Numbered from the stretch's first letter, positions 1 through 9,211 are shown. The stretch: DNA of 64,000 nt from Flavobacterium piscinae (GCF_004122145.1 NZ_SBKQ01000013.1:1-64000); one strand, 5' to 3'. Numbers and translations: made by a program. The notes: a model not told the origin generated them from the sequence alone.

Positions 1-917
1 CAGCACAGAACGATTACAGTACGGCAATCAGTGGAGCGGATGCAACAGCTTTTGTCAATACAACACCGATGAGTCAGGAGATATATGCCATTTTGGTTAA
101 TCCGAACACGCAAAGTGGTTGTCCGACCATTGTTCCGATAACCCTAACGGTTCACAAGTTACCCGAGCCAACAGTTCAGGACGACTTTATTTGTGCCGAT
201 CCTTTAACGGGAGCCATCATTAGAGAAGCGGTCTTAGAGAGTGGATTAGATCCAGACACACACGAGTTTTCATGGACAGATTCCGCAGGAAATGTATTGG
301 GAACAGACGCAAACTTAACGGTAAACACACCGGGAGCCTATACCTTAACGGTTATCAATGACCAAACTGAGCCCAACTGTTCCAATACGGTAACGGTGAA
401 TGTGGTTCAATCCGAGCAAGCCACCTTGAGTTATGTACAGAGCAATTATTTTACTGATAATGCTACAATCACCATCATTGCAGAAGGAATCACGATTCCG
501 GATCAAGGCAATTCGAATTATGTGTATAGTTTAGACTATGGTCCATTCCAAGCCAGCAATGTGTTTACCAATGTGAGTGCAGGAAGTCATTTGGTGACGG
601 TACAAGACTTAAACGGATGTCAAGATGCCACTATCGAGGTGTATGTGGTAGATTATCCATTGTTCTTTACACCCAATGGAGATGGTCATAATGACACATG
701 GAATATTTTTACCTTAAGAGAGACCAATCCTAACGCAAAAATTTATATATTTGACCGCTATGGAAAATTCCTGAAACAAATAGCCCCTGCGGGTCAAGGA
801 TGGGATGGAACATTCAACGGTCAAAACCTCCCATCAACCGATTATTGGTTTACGGTAGAGTATGTAGAAAACGATCAAACCAAAACATTTAAAGCACATT
901 TTTCATTAAAAAGATAG
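1..917 (+). CDS. T9SS type B sorting-domain protein (adhesin-like), 5' end outside window
   Basis: The reading frame is open from base 3, so only the last ~304 residues of a longer gene are visible. The visible part has Ig-like/PKD-like beta-sandwich segments with scattered Cys, then a C-terminal domain of about 85 residues beginning FFTPNGDGHNDTW and ending HFSLKR. That is the gliding-motility-associated (type B) signal used for export by the type IX system and attachment at the cell surface. sprF follows after 7 bases; in Flavobacterium johnsoniae sprF sits beside the giant adhesin gene sprB, so a SprB-like adhesin is an inference. The gene is visibly richer in G and C than its neighbours. 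The ATG at 69 is internal, not the start. Confidence 0.85.
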   Translation, partial: AQNDYSTAISGADATAFVNTTPMSQEIYAILVNPNTQSGCPTIVPITLTVHKLPEPTVQDDFICADPLTGAIIREAVLESGLDPDTHEFSWTDSAGNVLGTDANLTVNTPGAYTLTVINDQTEPNCSNTVTVNVVQSEQATLSYVQSNYFTDNATITIIAEGITIPDQGNSNYVYSLDYGPFQASNVFTNVSAGSHLVTVQDLNGCQDATIEVYVVDYPLFFTPNGDGHNDTWNIFTLRETNPNAKIYIFDRYGKFLKQIAPAGQGWDGTFNGQNLPSTDYWFTVEYVENDQTKTFKAHFSLKR

Positions 918-924
918 AAACCCC

Positions 925-1935
925 ATGAATCTGAATCTTAATTTTAAAAAATCTTATTTACTTCTAGTGTTATTTATTTCGCAGTTTTCTTTTTCGCAAG
1001 AAGGGATTGCTGTATATTCGGATTATTTAACAGATAATTATTATCTAATCCATCCTTCTATGGCCGGTGCTGCTAATTGTGGTAAATTAAGAGTAACCAG
1101 TCGAGCACAATGGTTTGGTCAGGAAGATGCACCAAGTTTGAGTACAGCAAGTTTTAATACAGGTGTGGGGGAACGCTCCGGAATTGGTGCTATTTTGTTT
1201 TCCGATCGAAACGGATACCACTCGCAAAAAGGTATAAAATTAACATATGCTCACCACATTATGTTTTCACGTAGTGAAATTGATTTAAATCAATTGTCAT
1301 TTGGACTAAGTGGTATTTTAGTACAAAGTCAATTGGATGAAACGGATTGGTTAAATAATCAACCATTTGATCCAATTGTAGGAGGTATTACTCAAAAGGA
1401 TTCGTATTTTAATTTAGATTTAGGGGCATCCTATAATTATCTAGAATTTTATACTCATTTTACTGTTAAAAATTTAATGGGTAATGTTAGAAGAGAATTG
1501 TATACTGATTTTGAAACAGATAATCTTAGAAAATATCTTATAAGTGCAGGCTATGTATTTGGGAATAGTGATCGTTTGCAATGGGAGCCTTCCATTCTTT
1601 TTCAATTAGTTGAACAGACTAAGGAAAGATCAATTGATTTGAATTTAAAGGTGTATAAAAATATGGATTTTGGTAAATTATGGGGCGGTTTGTCATATAG
1701 AAGAAGTTTTGATGGAGCTGAATATTTAGAGGGCGGAAATATTGGTGAACAAAGATTACAATATATTACACCTATAGTTGGTGTAAATTTTAATCAGTTT
1801 ATGTTTGCTTACACATATTCTCATTTAACAGGTAATGTTCGTTTTGATAATTCTGGATTCCACCAAATTACATTGGGTATGAATTTATTCTGTAAACGAG
1901 AAAAATACCAATGTAACTGTCCTGCAATTAACTAA
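925..1935 (+). CDS. sprF: PorP/SprF family type IX secretion membrane protein
   Basis: This encodes 336 residues with a signal peptide (about 1-24, ending SFSFSQ) and the PorP/SprF pattern: an early YLTDNYYLIHPSMAGA segment, then alternating beta strands typical of an outer-membrane barrel. PorP/SprF proteins bind the PorK/N ring or a dedicated adhesin and are needed for its display. The last residues are Cys-rich (CKREKYQCNCP). It starts 7 bases after a type B cargo gene, so the pair is probably one cargo-partner operon. A strong hairpin terminator follows. Family assignment is firm; the sprF name rests on the neighbour. Confidence 0.85.
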   Translation: MNLNLNFKKSYLLLVLFISQFSFSQEGIAVYSDYLTDNYYLIHPSMAGAANCGKLRVTSRAQWFGQEDAPSLSTASFNTGVGERSGIGAILFSDRNGYHSQKGIKLTYAHHIMFSRSEIDLNQLSFGLSGILVQSQLDETDWLNNQPFDPIVGGITQKDSYFNLDLGASYNYLEFYTHFTVKNLMGNVRRELYTDFETDNLRKYLISAGYVFGNSDRLQWEPSILFQLVEQTKERSIDLNLKVYKNMDFGKLWGGLSYRRSFDGAEYLEGGNIGEQRLQYITPIVGVNFNQFMFAYTYSHLTGNVRFDNSGFHQITLGMNLFCKREKYQCNCPAIN

Positions 1936-1943
1936 TAAATTTC

Positions 1944-1969
1944 ATCCCGACACTTGTCGGGATTTTTTT
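1944..1969 (+). terminator. Rho-independent terminator after sprF
   Basis: An 8-9 bp GC-rich stem (ATCCCGAC with GTCGGGAT) with a tiny loop is followed by a run of T. It lies 8 bases after the sprF stop codon. A TTG-initiated reading of the next gene would start inside this hairpin, which argues for the downstream ATG at 1975 instead. Confidence 0.9.
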
Positions 1970-1974
1970 CATCT

Positions 1975-2490
1975 ATGATAATTAAGTCTGTAAACGGTAA
2001 ATCACCTGTTATTCCAGGTGATTGTTATGTAGCGGAAAATGCTACTATTGTTGGTGATGTTCAACTTGGGTCTTTGTGTAGTATCTGGTTTAATGCTGTG
2101 GTACGTGGGGATGTTCATTTTATTAAAATAGGTAATAAAGTTAACATTCAAGATGGAGCGATAATTCATTGTACTTATCAAAAGCACCCAACAATTATCG
2201 GTAATAATGTTTCCATTGGTCATAATGCCATCGTGCATGGTTGTACTGTTCATGATAATGTTTTAATCGGAATGGGAGCCATTGTGATGGATAATTGTGT
2301 GATAGAAAGCAATTCGATTATTGCTGCAGGAGCTGTTTTAACACAAAACACACACGTAGAATCGGGAACAATTTATGCCGGTGTTCCTGCAAAGAAAGTC
2401 AAAGATATCAATCAATCAGACTTTGCAGGTGAAATTGATCGTATTTCGAATAATTATGTGATGTATTCCGGATGGTTTAAGGAAGAATAA
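1975..2490 (+). CDS. Gamma-carbonic anhydrase family (left-handed beta-helix) protein
   Basis: This encodes 171 residues from the ATG at 1975; a longer TTG reading would begin inside the sprF terminator. The protein is made of hexapeptide repeats (GNNVSIGHNAIVHGC, VLIGMGAIV), giving a left-handed beta-helix. Histidines in IIHCT, IGHNA and IVHGC match the zinc-ligand positions of gamma-class carbonic anhydrases of the YrdA/PaaY type. The fold is clear; whether it hydrates CO2 or has another role is not shown. It converges on murI with only 2 bases between the stop codons. Confidence 0.85.
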   Translation: MIIKSVNGKSPVIPGDCYVAENATIVGDVQLGSLCSIWFNAVVRGDVHFIKIGNKVNIQDGAIIHCTYQKHPTIIGNNVSIGHNAIVHGCTVHDNVLIGMGAIVMDNCVIESNSIIAAGAVLTQNTHVESGTIYAGVPAKKVKDINQSDFAGEIDRISNNYVMYSGWFKEE

Positions 2491-2492
2491 TT

Positions 2493-3269
2493 CTAAAAGT
2501 CTTTTTCAATAACCGGGTATTTATTTTTCAAAATTGATTTTAATACTGTTGGATTAAAATTAGTATAAAAGATTTGATTGCAATTCTTTTCTTCGCTCAA
2601 TAAATTCTTTTCTGATAAAATATTTTTTGTCTGACGGGCAACAGCTTCACCGGAATCGATAATTCTAATATGCTTTGGTAGAATTTTTTTAATTTGAGGA
2701 ATTAAATAGGGGTAATGACTGCATCCTAAAACTAAATAATCAATGTTGGCGTCCACCATAGGCTCTAAATATTTCTTCAGTAAAACCGTCATTTCATTAG
2801 AAATCATTTTGCCTTCTTCAATTAGCTGAACGAGACCATAACCCACTTGTTCTACAATTTTTGTATTGGGGTAATTCAACACATTTTGGTTAAATAATTC
2901 ACTGCTTAATGTTCCTTTTGTGGCCAAAATACCAATCGTGTGTGTTTCAGAGTTGTTTGCAGCAGGTTTTATAGCCGGCTCAATACCAATAAACGGAACA
3001 TCATAACTCGCTCTAAGTTCTTTTATGGCATTGGTGGTGGCGGTATTGCAAGCCACTACAATTAATTTTGCATTTTGATTTAATAAAAATTCAGTATTTT
3101 TTTTGCTCAAGGAGATTATCTCTTCTTTCGATTTTTGGCCATAAGGTGCATTTTTACTGTCGGCTAGGTAAATAGTGTTTTCATTTGGTAGTAAGGTGTG
3201 AATTTCTTTCCAAATGGAAGTACCGCCAATTCCGGAATCAAATAGACCTATGGGTGCTGAATTTGTCAT
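2493..3269 (-). CDS. murI: Glutamate racemase
   Basis: This encodes 258 residues, the usual length. MurI converts L-glutamate to D-glutamate for peptidoglycan in the cytoplasm. The active-site motifs are present: FDSGIGG at 10-16 with Asp11, VACNTAT with Cys74, and LGCSHYPY with Cys183; the two cysteines are the acid/base pair. It lies last in a minus-strand envelope block but is separated from ompH by a clear terminator, so read-through or its own promoter must supply expression. Confidence 0.96.
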   Translation of the reverse strand: MTNSAPIGLFDSGIGGTSIWKEIHTLLPNENTIYLADSKNAPYGQKSKEEIISLSKKNTEFLLNQNAKLIVVACNTATTNAIKELRASYDVPFIGIEPAIKPAANNSETHTIGILATKGTLSSELFNQNVLNYPNTKIVEQVGYGLVQLIEEGKMISNEMTVLLKKYLEPMVDANIDYLVLGCSHYPYLIPQIKKILPKHIRIIDSGEAVARQTKNILSEKNLLSEEKNCNQIFYTNFNPTVLKSILKNKYPVIEKDF

Positions 3270-3280
3270 ATTTCAAAAAT

Positions 3281-3324
3281 AAAAAAAAACTGCTCAATTC
3301 CCGTTAAATTGGGTGAGCAGTTTT
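3281..3324 (-). terminator. Terminator downstream of ompH
   Basis: Inverted arms CTGCTCA and TGAGCAG, with an additional CCC/GGG pairing inside, are followed on the minus strand by nine T residues. It lies between the ompH stop codon and the murI start. Confidence 0.85.
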
Positions 3325-3345
3325 TATGTTTTTTTGATAGATTTC

Positions 3346-3849
3346 TTAGAAACCTAAGTCTTTCTTAACATCTAAAGTTAAATCGGTTCCGTCAGCAAAA
3401 ATAGCAGAGTTTACATCGATAACATAATTGAAACCTTTTGCTTTTCCGACTTTTGCAATTGAAGCTTTGATTTTTTCCATTAATGGTTTAGCCAAATCAG
3501 ATTCTTTTTGTTGCAACTCTTTTTGAGCAGTTTCTCTATAATCTCTGATTCGTTTTTCCATATCCTGTACTTCTTTTGCTCTTTCTTCGTTTACTTTTTC
3601 AGTAACGGTTGCCGCTTCTTCATCATATTTTTTCAATTTCGCATAATATTCATCGGCCATTGTTTTGAATTCTGCATCATATTGTTTGCTAAGCGTTTCT
3701 AATTGTTTTTGAGCATCAATCATAGCAGGCATTTTCGTAATTAACTCATTTGTATCGACATGTGCTATTTTTGTTTGTGCGGATGCAATTTGGCTTGCAC
3801 TAAAGAATAAAATAGTCGCAATAAATAAAGTTTTCAATTGTTTCATCAT
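3346..3849 (-). CDS. OmpH/Skp family periplasmic chaperone
   Basis: This encodes 167 residues with a signal peptide (cleavage about residue 24, IASAQ) and the OmpH/Skp layout: a short beta segment (KIAHVDTNELI), a long charged coiled coil (about 45-115) and a C-terminal segment (GFNYVIDVN) that closes the trimer body. Skp-type chaperones hold unfolded outer-membrane proteins in the periplasm. It lies directly downstream of a second, longer ompH gene and bamA, so the block delivers and inserts barrel proteins. The start is the first of two adjacent ATG codons; the second would be equally acceptable. Confidence 0.93.
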   Translation of the reverse strand: MMKQLKTLFIATILFFSASQIASAQTKIAHVDTNELITKMPAMIDAQKQLETLSKQYDAEFKTMADEYYAKLKKYDEEAATVTEKVNEERAKEVQDMEKRIRDYRETAQKELQQKESDLAKPLMEKIKASIAKVGKAKGFNYVIDVNSAIFADGTDLTLDVKKDLGF

Positions 3850-3861
3850 TTCTAGTTATTA

Positions 3862-4923
3862 TTAATTATTGTTTTCGTTTTGTTTTTCTTTGTTTTCGTT
3901 TTGTTTTTCTTTGTTTTCGTTTTGTTTTTCTTCTCTTGCTTTTTTTGCGGCTTCTCGATCGGCTAATATTTTTTGTTTACGTTCCTCAATTTGTTTTTTT
4001 CGTTCTTCTAATTTTTGTTGTCTTTCCTGTTCTGCTTTCTGTTTTACTTCAGCAGCTGTTGGTTTTGACTCTTCTGTTTCCGTATTTTCTTCTGATTTTT
4101 TATCAGTGGAAGCGTCCCCATCAGTTGTTTTATCGTCTTCTTTTACATCTTTATCAGAAACTGTGCCATTCTTTTTTGCTTCCCGTTCTTCTTTCATTTT
4201 AGCACGTCTGTCCTCAAAGTCTTTTTTCTTTTGAGCAGCAAGTGCTTTACGAGCTTCTGCAATACTATCTCTTCTTGATTTTCGTTCTTCAAGAATTTTT
4301 TTTCGTTCTTCTAATGCTGGGTTATTATCGTCTTTGTAATCTTCAATACGTTCTTTTTCTTCTAATGCTTTGAGTTGCTTTTTACTCATTTGTTCACGTT
4401 TTGAAGCTCGAGTTAATGAGCGAATCACTTGATCGCTGATGTCATGTCTTTTCGCAGCAAAAAGCACTGTCAAATCGGATGATTTATCAAGAATAAAATC
4501 AAATTTTTTAGCTTCTGCTAAATCTTGTACTGCAGTAAAAACCTGGTCTTGGATAGGTTTTATTAAAACTGCTTTCTGAACGATTAAATCACCGTTAGGA
4601 CCAAATCTTTTTTGTTGGTAATCGATAAGTTCTGTTTCAAGAAATTTGATTTCCTCTTCTTTTTCTTCAATTAATTCTTTGGTTAAAAGCACTCTTTCGT
4701 TTGCAAGGCTTTCTTTAAAAGCATCAATTTCATTTTGTTTGGTTTCAATTTCTTGTTTCCACTTTTGAGCTTTTAATTCTAATTGATTTTTTGCTTCCGT
4801 ATAATCCGGAACATTTTGAAGGATATATTCCATATCAATATAACCGATTCTCACACCTCTGGTTTGTGCTTCAACAGCCATTCCGGATAGTGATAAGAGC
4901 AATAAAAAAACTAATTTCTTCAT
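3862..4923 (-). CDS. OmpH/Skp family protein with long charged C-terminal tail
   Basis: This encodes 353 residues from the ATG at 4923, which places a signal peptide (KKLVFLLLLSLSGMAVEAQ) at the N-terminus; a more upstream ATG at 4941 would only add six residues. Residues about 25-175 form a Skp-like unit (IGYIDMEYIL, coiled coil, FDFILDKSSDLTVL). The remainder is an unusual tail of about 175 residues, very rich in Lys and Glu and probably extended helix, ending in three copies of the heptapeptide KEKQNEN. Ordinary Skp is about 160-180 residues, so the tail doubles the length. It sits between bamA and the shorter ompH. Confidence 0.9.
   Translation of the reverse strand: MKKLVFLLLLSLSGMAVEAQTRGVRIGYIDMEYILQNVPDYTEAKNQLELKAQKWKQEIETKQNEIDAFKESLANERVLLTKELIEEKEEEIKFLETELIDYQQKRFGPNGDLIVQKAVLIKPIQDQVFTAVQDLAEAKKFDFILDKSSDLTVLFAAKRHDISDQVIRSLTRASKREQMSKKQLKALEEKERIEDYKDDNNPALEERKKILEERKSRRDSIAEARKALAAQKKKDFEDRRAKMKEEREAKKNGTVSDKDVKEDDKTTDGDASTDKKSEENTETEESKPTAAEVKQKAEQERQQKLEERKKQIEERKQKILADREAAKKAREEKQNENKEKQNENKEKQNENNN
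3871..3933 (-). repeat. 21-bp tandem repeat (x3) inside ompH tail
   Basis: Three consecutive units of 21 bases begin at 3871, 3892 and 3913 and are essentially identical. Each encodes KEKQNEN-type residues on the minus strand. The unit is a multiple of three, so gain or loss changes tail length without shifting frame. Confidence 0.9.
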
Positions 4924-4964
4924 ATTCTTTAAAATTATCATGTAAATATAACAGAAATTAACAA

Positions 4965-7658
4965 TTAAAATTGTTGTCCGATAATAAAATGTGTCTCCCA
5001 GCCATTTTTTTGTGTTTGTCCGGGTAATGCGTCAAAGCCGTGTCCGAAGTCAATTCCCAATAAACCAAAGGCTGGCATGAATACCCTAAGTCCCATACCT
5101 GCGGAACGTTGCAGTTTAAAAGGATTGTATTCCTGAAAGTTATTATACGAAGCTCCGGCTTCTACAAAGCCTAATACATAGATAGAAGCGGCAGATTTTA
5201 AAGTTATGGGATAACGAAGTTCCATAGTAAACTTGTTGTAGATTGTACCCCCATCTACTTGATTTCCATTTTCATCTAAAGGAACCAATGACTGATTTGG
5301 ATAACCTCGAAGCTGGATGACTTCTCTACCATCCAAAGCAAAGTTAGCTAATCCATCACCCCCTAAAAAGAAACGTTCAAATGGCACTAACCCTCTTTCA
5401 TTGTTATAAGCTCCCATAAACCCAAATTCGCCTAATGTTCTGAATACCAATGCATTTTGATTGGTTCCGGCAATTTTAGTATACCAATCTACTTTTAATT
5501 TAATTTTATAAAATTCTAACCAATTGAATCGTTTTTGGTCTACTTTTCCTTGATCAACCGCTGCATCTGCGAAATTTTCTTCAGAAACAGGGTTTCCATT
5601 TTCATCGATTAATGTCCCAATTGGAATAGTGTTTCCTGTGCTTGGGTCAGGTGTCTCTTGAGTAGTTCTTAGTTTATATTCTTTTTGATTTTTTAAATCA
5701 CCATAATCAACTCCATTAAATAACGAATAAGGAGGTGTAAATTTAGCAGTAATTGAAAACTCAGAACCATAAACCGGGTAGATTGGGTTGACCCCTTTAT
5801 TGTTCCTTGTCAAACCTATTGTATAGGCTAGATTTCTGGAGGAACCATCACCAAATGTAAATAGTTGTGAAATATTATAGTTATTTAAGTCATAATATTG
5901 AAAGCTAAGGGACTGAGATAACACAAAAAAGTCATCTGGGACAGTTAATCTTTTGGCAATTCCAACCGAAATAGAGGTTATATTGAAGTATCGATCTCGA
6001 TCAACATCTCTACTTCTAAAATTATTTGCATATTGTTTACTGTGCGATATAGAAGTAGAAAATTGAATTGGTTTTTTCCCACCTAACCATGGCTCAGAAA
6101 ACGTTAAACTGTAGGTTTGAAAGAATGAACTTCCTTGTAAACGCAAAGACATTCTTTGTCCATCTCCCATAGGAAGTGGTTTATAAGCATCTTTCTTAAA
6201 AATATTTCTAGCCGAAAAATTGTTGAAAGATAAACCAAGTGTTCCAATGAATCCACCACCGCCATAACCTCCTTGCAATTCAATTTGACTTGAACCTTTT
6301 TCTACTAGATTATATTCTATATCAACAGTTCCCGCAGCCGGATCTACATTTTTAAATTTAGGGTCAATAGCCTCGGGATCAAAAAAACCTAACTGTCCAA
6401 TTTCTCTAATTGTGCGAACTAAGTCTTCTTTGCTGTATTTTTGTCCCGGTTTTGTTCGAAGTTCACGATAAATTACATGATCATTTGTTTTATCGTTTCC
6501 AACAACTGTAATCTTATTAAAATAGGCCAACGGTCCTTCTAAAATTCTAATTTCAAAATCGATAGTATCGTTAGCAGTTCGAACTTCTACCGGGTTGATG
6601 TTTGAAAATAAATAGCCGTTATTTTGATATAGATTGGTGATATCGTTGGCGTCCGGATTTTTCTTATTAGCAATTCGTTCTTGAAGTAAAACACCGTTGT
6701 AAGTTTCTCCTTTTTTGATTCCTAAGACACGACTAAGACCTTCGTCTGAGTAAATAGTATTTCCCAAGAATTTGATATCACCAAAATAGTATTTTTTACC
6801 TTCTTCTACTTTAATCTTTACATCAACAGTGTTTTTTTTGTTGTTAAACGTAACACTGTCATAAATAATTCGTGCGTCCCGATACCCTTTTTCTTTGTAT
6901 TTATCAAGAAGACTCACCAAATCTTCTTTGTAATTTTCTTTGATAAATTTAGAGCCTTTCCAGAATCTACCGGGGAATTTTACTTTTGTATTGGACATCG
7001 CTCTTTTTAATTTGCTGTCCTTCATCTCTTCATTTCCTTCAATGTCGATACTGGAAACTTTAATTTTTTTACCTTTATCTACATTGATAACCATCTTAAC
7101 TTCATTTCCGCTGGTTGTATCTTGAATGGTGTTAATGGCTACTTTGGTATTATAGAATCCGTCTTTTTTATATTTGTTTTCTATGGTGGTTTTGGTTGTA
7201 GTGATTAAATTTTCATTTACAACTTTCCCTTTTGTTAGGTTAATTTCTTTTAAAAGTGTTTCTGCTTTACTTTTTTTAAGTCCTTGAATTTTAGCTTCAT
7301 TTAATTTGGGGAGTTCGACCATGTTCAATTCTAAAAAAATAGTGTCTCCTTTGATACGATTGACGTACATATCAATATCACTAAACAAACCGAGTTTGCC
7401 TAATTTTTTAATTGCGGTACTTATTTCTTCTCCGGGAACTACAATTTTTTGCCCTTTTTCCAATCCTGAAAAAGTGACGACAGTTTGTTGATTAAAGGTT
7501 ATTTTTCCGGTAACTTCAACACCACCTAAAATGTATTGGGAACCTCTTTCATAAGGTATAGATTCTTGTGCTCTTAATTGAAAAATACTTCCCAAAAAAA
7601 GTATTGCAAAAATTGACGTAATGTTTCTCAACACGCTTTGTTTATTTAATTTGTTCAC
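4965..7658 (-). CDS. bamA: BamA, outer-membrane protein assembly factor
   Basis: This encodes about 897 residues from a GTG at 7658, which overlaps the uppS stop codon; a GTG at 7634 is an alternative. An ATG far upstream lies inside uppS and is unlikely. A signal peptide (SIFAILFLGSIFQLRAQ) is followed by about five POTRA repeats (for example KITFNQQTVVTFSGLEKG, SSIDIEGNEEMKDSKL, ITVVGNDKTNDHVIYRELR) and a C-terminal Omp85 barrel with the conserved LRGYP motif (the family VRGF/Y) and a terminal strand ending HFIIGQQF. BamA folds barrel proteins into the outer membrane. Neighbouring ompH genes support the role. Confidence 0.95.
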   Translation of the reverse strand: MNKLNKQSVLRNITSIFAILFLGSIFQLRAQESIPYERGSQYILGGVEVTGKITFNQQTVVTFSGLEKGQKIVVPGEEISTAIKKLGKLGLFSDIDMYVNRIKGDTIFLELNMVELPKLNEAKIQGLKKSKAETLLKEINLTKGKVVNENLITTTKTTIENKYKKDGFYNTKVAINTIQDTTSGNEVKMVINVDKGKKIKVSSIDIEGNEEMKDSKLKRAMSNTKVKFPGRFWKGSKFIKENYKEDLVSLLDKYKEKGYRDARIIYDSVTFNNKKNTVDVKIKVEEGKKYYFGDIKFLGNTIYSDEGLSRVLGIKKGETYNGVLLQERIANKKNPDANDITNLYQNNGYLFSNINPVEVRTANDTIDFEIRILEGPLAYFNKITVVGNDKTNDHVIYRELRTKPGQKYSKEDLVRTIREIGQLGFFDPEAIDPKFKNVDPAAGTVDIEYNLVEKGSSQIELQGGYGGGGFIGTLGLSFNNFSARNIFKKDAYKPLPMGDGQRMSLRLQGSSFFQTYSLTFSEPWLGGKKPIQFSTSISHSKQYANNFRSRDVDRDRYFNITSISVGIAKRLTVPDDFFVLSQSLSFQYYDLNNYNISQLFTFGDGSSRNLAYTIGLTRNNKGVNPIYPVYGSEFSITAKFTPPYSLFNGVDYGDLKNQKEYKLRTTQETPDPSTGNTIPIGTLIDENGNPVSEENFADAAVDQGKVDQKRFNWLEFYKIKLKVDWYTKIAGTNQNALVFRTLGEFGFMGAYNNERGLVPFERFFLGGDGLANFALDGREVIQLRGYPNQSLVPLDENGNQVDGGTIYNKFTMELRYPITLKSAASIYVLGFVEAGASYNNFQEYNPFKLQRSAGMGLRVFMPAFGLLGIDFGHGFDALPGQTQKNGWETHFIIGQQF

Positions 7659-8382
7659 TTGTTTTTCCAAACCTACGTTCTCTTTTTTGATAACTAATAA
7701 TAGCTTCATATAAATGTTGTTCTCTAAAATCCGGCCACAAGACATCAGTAAAAAACAATTCTGCATAGGCAATTTGCCATAACAAAAAATTACTGATTCG
7801 GTGTTCTCCACTGGTTCTGATTAATAAATCAACATCGGGTAGATTGTGTGTGTAAAGATGTTGATTTATAATTGTTTCATCAATAGATTCTGGCGAAATT
7901 ATATTATTTTTAACTTTATCACATATCGTTTTTATGGCGGAAACCAACTCCTCTCTGGATCCGTAACTCAAAGCGAGTGTTAAAGTCATTCGTTTATTTT
8001 CCTTTGTTTTGTTAATTACTTCTAAAAGTTCTTTGTGTGCAGAAGTTGGTAAAAGGGACAAATTACCGATTGAATTTAGTCTAATTTCATTTTTTTGGAG
8101 TGTTTTCAACTCTTTTTTTAATGATTTTATTAATAAATTCATCAAAGTATCTACTTCTAATTTAGGACGATTCCAATTTTCGGTTGAAAAAGCGTATAAA
8201 GTAAGGTTTTCAATACCAAGTTTAGCACAACATTCAACTGTTTCTCTCACCGATTTTGTGCCTTTTTCATGACCAAAAGCTCGGATCATTCCTTGTTGTT
8301 TTGCCCAACGACCATTACCATCCATTATGATAGCAAGGTGTTTGGGTAAGTTGTCTTTATTTATTTGTTCTTCTAAAATCAT
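7642..8382 (-). CDS. uppS: Isoprenyl transferase (undecaprenyl diphosphate synthase)
   Basis: This encodes 246 residues from the ATG at 8382, two bases after the stop of the preceding gene; longer readings run into that gene. It makes the C55 lipid carrier for peptidoglycan and polysaccharide from farnesyl diphosphate and isopentenyl diphosphate. IIMDGNGRWAKQQG holds catalytic Asp21, and RTSGEHRISNFLLWQ and ELFFTDVLWPDF are the family's C-terminal motifs. The stop overlaps the bamA start region, indicating translational coupling. Confidence 0.95.
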   Translation of the reverse strand: MILEEQINKDNLPKHLAIIMDGNGRWAKQQGMIRAFGHEKGTKSVRETVECCAKLGIENLTLYAFSTENWNRPKLEVDTLMNLLIKSLKKELKTLQKNEIRLNSIGNLSLLPTSAHKELLEVINKTKENKRMTLTLALSYGSREELVSAIKTICDKVKNNIISPESIDETIINQHLYTHNLPDVDLLIRTSGEHRISNFLLWQIAYAELFFTDVLWPDFREQHLYEAIISYQKRERRFGKTSEQIK

Positions 8383-8384
8383 TT

Positions 8385-9068
8385 TTATTCCGGACAAAAA
8401 CAAGGGTTTTCTCCAAATGTATAAGTTAATGTAAATCCGGTAAACATATACCAATCTTTACTATTTATATTTCCAAATTGTAAGGATAACAAATTTTCGT
8501 TTTTTGGATTACTCCCGTCCAAATTATCAGTAAACGTAAATCGAGCCCCAATTTCAAAACCTGCAACTAAGTCTCTTGTTAATTTTGCTTTAACACCAAC
8601 AATCATGGGAATAGCTAATGCTCCTTCCTGATAATCTTCACTGGCTTTACTTTCTAAATAATATAACTCTTTGTATGCAAAATAACTCAAACCCGTGTAC
8701 ACGTATGGAGTAAATTGTGGCTTCATACTATGCAAATCAAATTCAAAAAAATTAAACTCCATTCCGGCCGAAACTTCATGGAGGGTATTTTTAAAATTTA
8801 ATCCTCTTAGTTTTCTATCAGGCACATCTGAATCCAAATCATTAGATGAAATTTTTCCATATGTGTAAGAAAAACGATAGGTGTGCCTCGTACTTCTATT
8901 CCATTTATAAATAATTCCAATAGCAAGGTCATTTGGTGCAATATAGGTGGTTGGTCCAACATCACCAATATAATTCGCTCCTCCGGCAAAAACACCTATT
9001 TCGTTAATTTGGGCATTTAATCCGACATAAAAGAGTGTAAAAAACAATGCAATCTTTATTCTATTCAT
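8385..9068 (-). CDS. DUF6089 family outer-membrane beta-barrel protein
   Basis: This encodes 227 residues from the ATG at 9068, which starts a signal peptide (MNRIKIALFFTLFYVGLNAQ). The mature part begins NEIGVFAGGANYIGDVG and is made of alternating strands, ending with Cys residues (ENPCFCPE). The family is conserved in flavobacteria just upstream of uppS-bamA; its function is unknown. It is the first gene of the operon running to ompH, with a promoter -7 box about 20 bases upstream. An outer-membrane location is inferred from the signal peptide and strand pattern. Confidence 0.85.
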   Translation of the reverse strand: MNRIKIALFFTLFYVGLNAQINEIGVFAGGANYIGDVGPTTYIAPNDLAIGIIYKWNRSTRHTYRFSYTYGKISSNDLDSDVPDRKLRGLNFKNTLHEVSAGMEFNFFEFDLHSMKPQFTPYVYTGLSYFAYKELYYLESKASEDYQEGALAIPMIVGVKAKLTRDLVAGFEIGARFTFTDNLDGSNPKNENLLSLQFGNINSKDWYMFTGFTLTYTFGENPCFCPE

Positions 9069-9086
9069 CGATTTTGAAATAGCGTG

Positions 9087-9094
9087 CAAATATA
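9087..9094 (-). promoter_or_regulatory. Promoter -7 box for the DUF6089-uppS-bamA-ompH operon
   Basis: On the minus strand this reads TATATTTG, matching the Bacteroidota TAnnTTTG consensus, 18 bases before the ATG at 9068. No good TTG is seen at the -33 position. Confidence 0.6.
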
Positions 9095-9211
9095 ACAATT
9101 ATCACTAGTTTACAGCTAAATAATTGCTATTTATCACAAATTAATTTCAAAAAAAACGGAAATAAAAGGGTGGTAGTATAGTTGAAGGGGTTTATTTTTT
9201 TTAAAGTTGGG

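Noticed and set aside
3871..3933. Possible CRISPR-like or phase-variable tract
   Set aside because: The three units are adjacent with no spacers and in frame within ompH; it is a coding minisatellite, not a CRISPR array.
3508..4234. Plus-strand Phe/Ser-rich open frames opposite the ompH genes
   Set aside because: They are antisense shadows of Lys/Glu-rich coiled-coil codons (AAA/GAA read as TTT/TTC).
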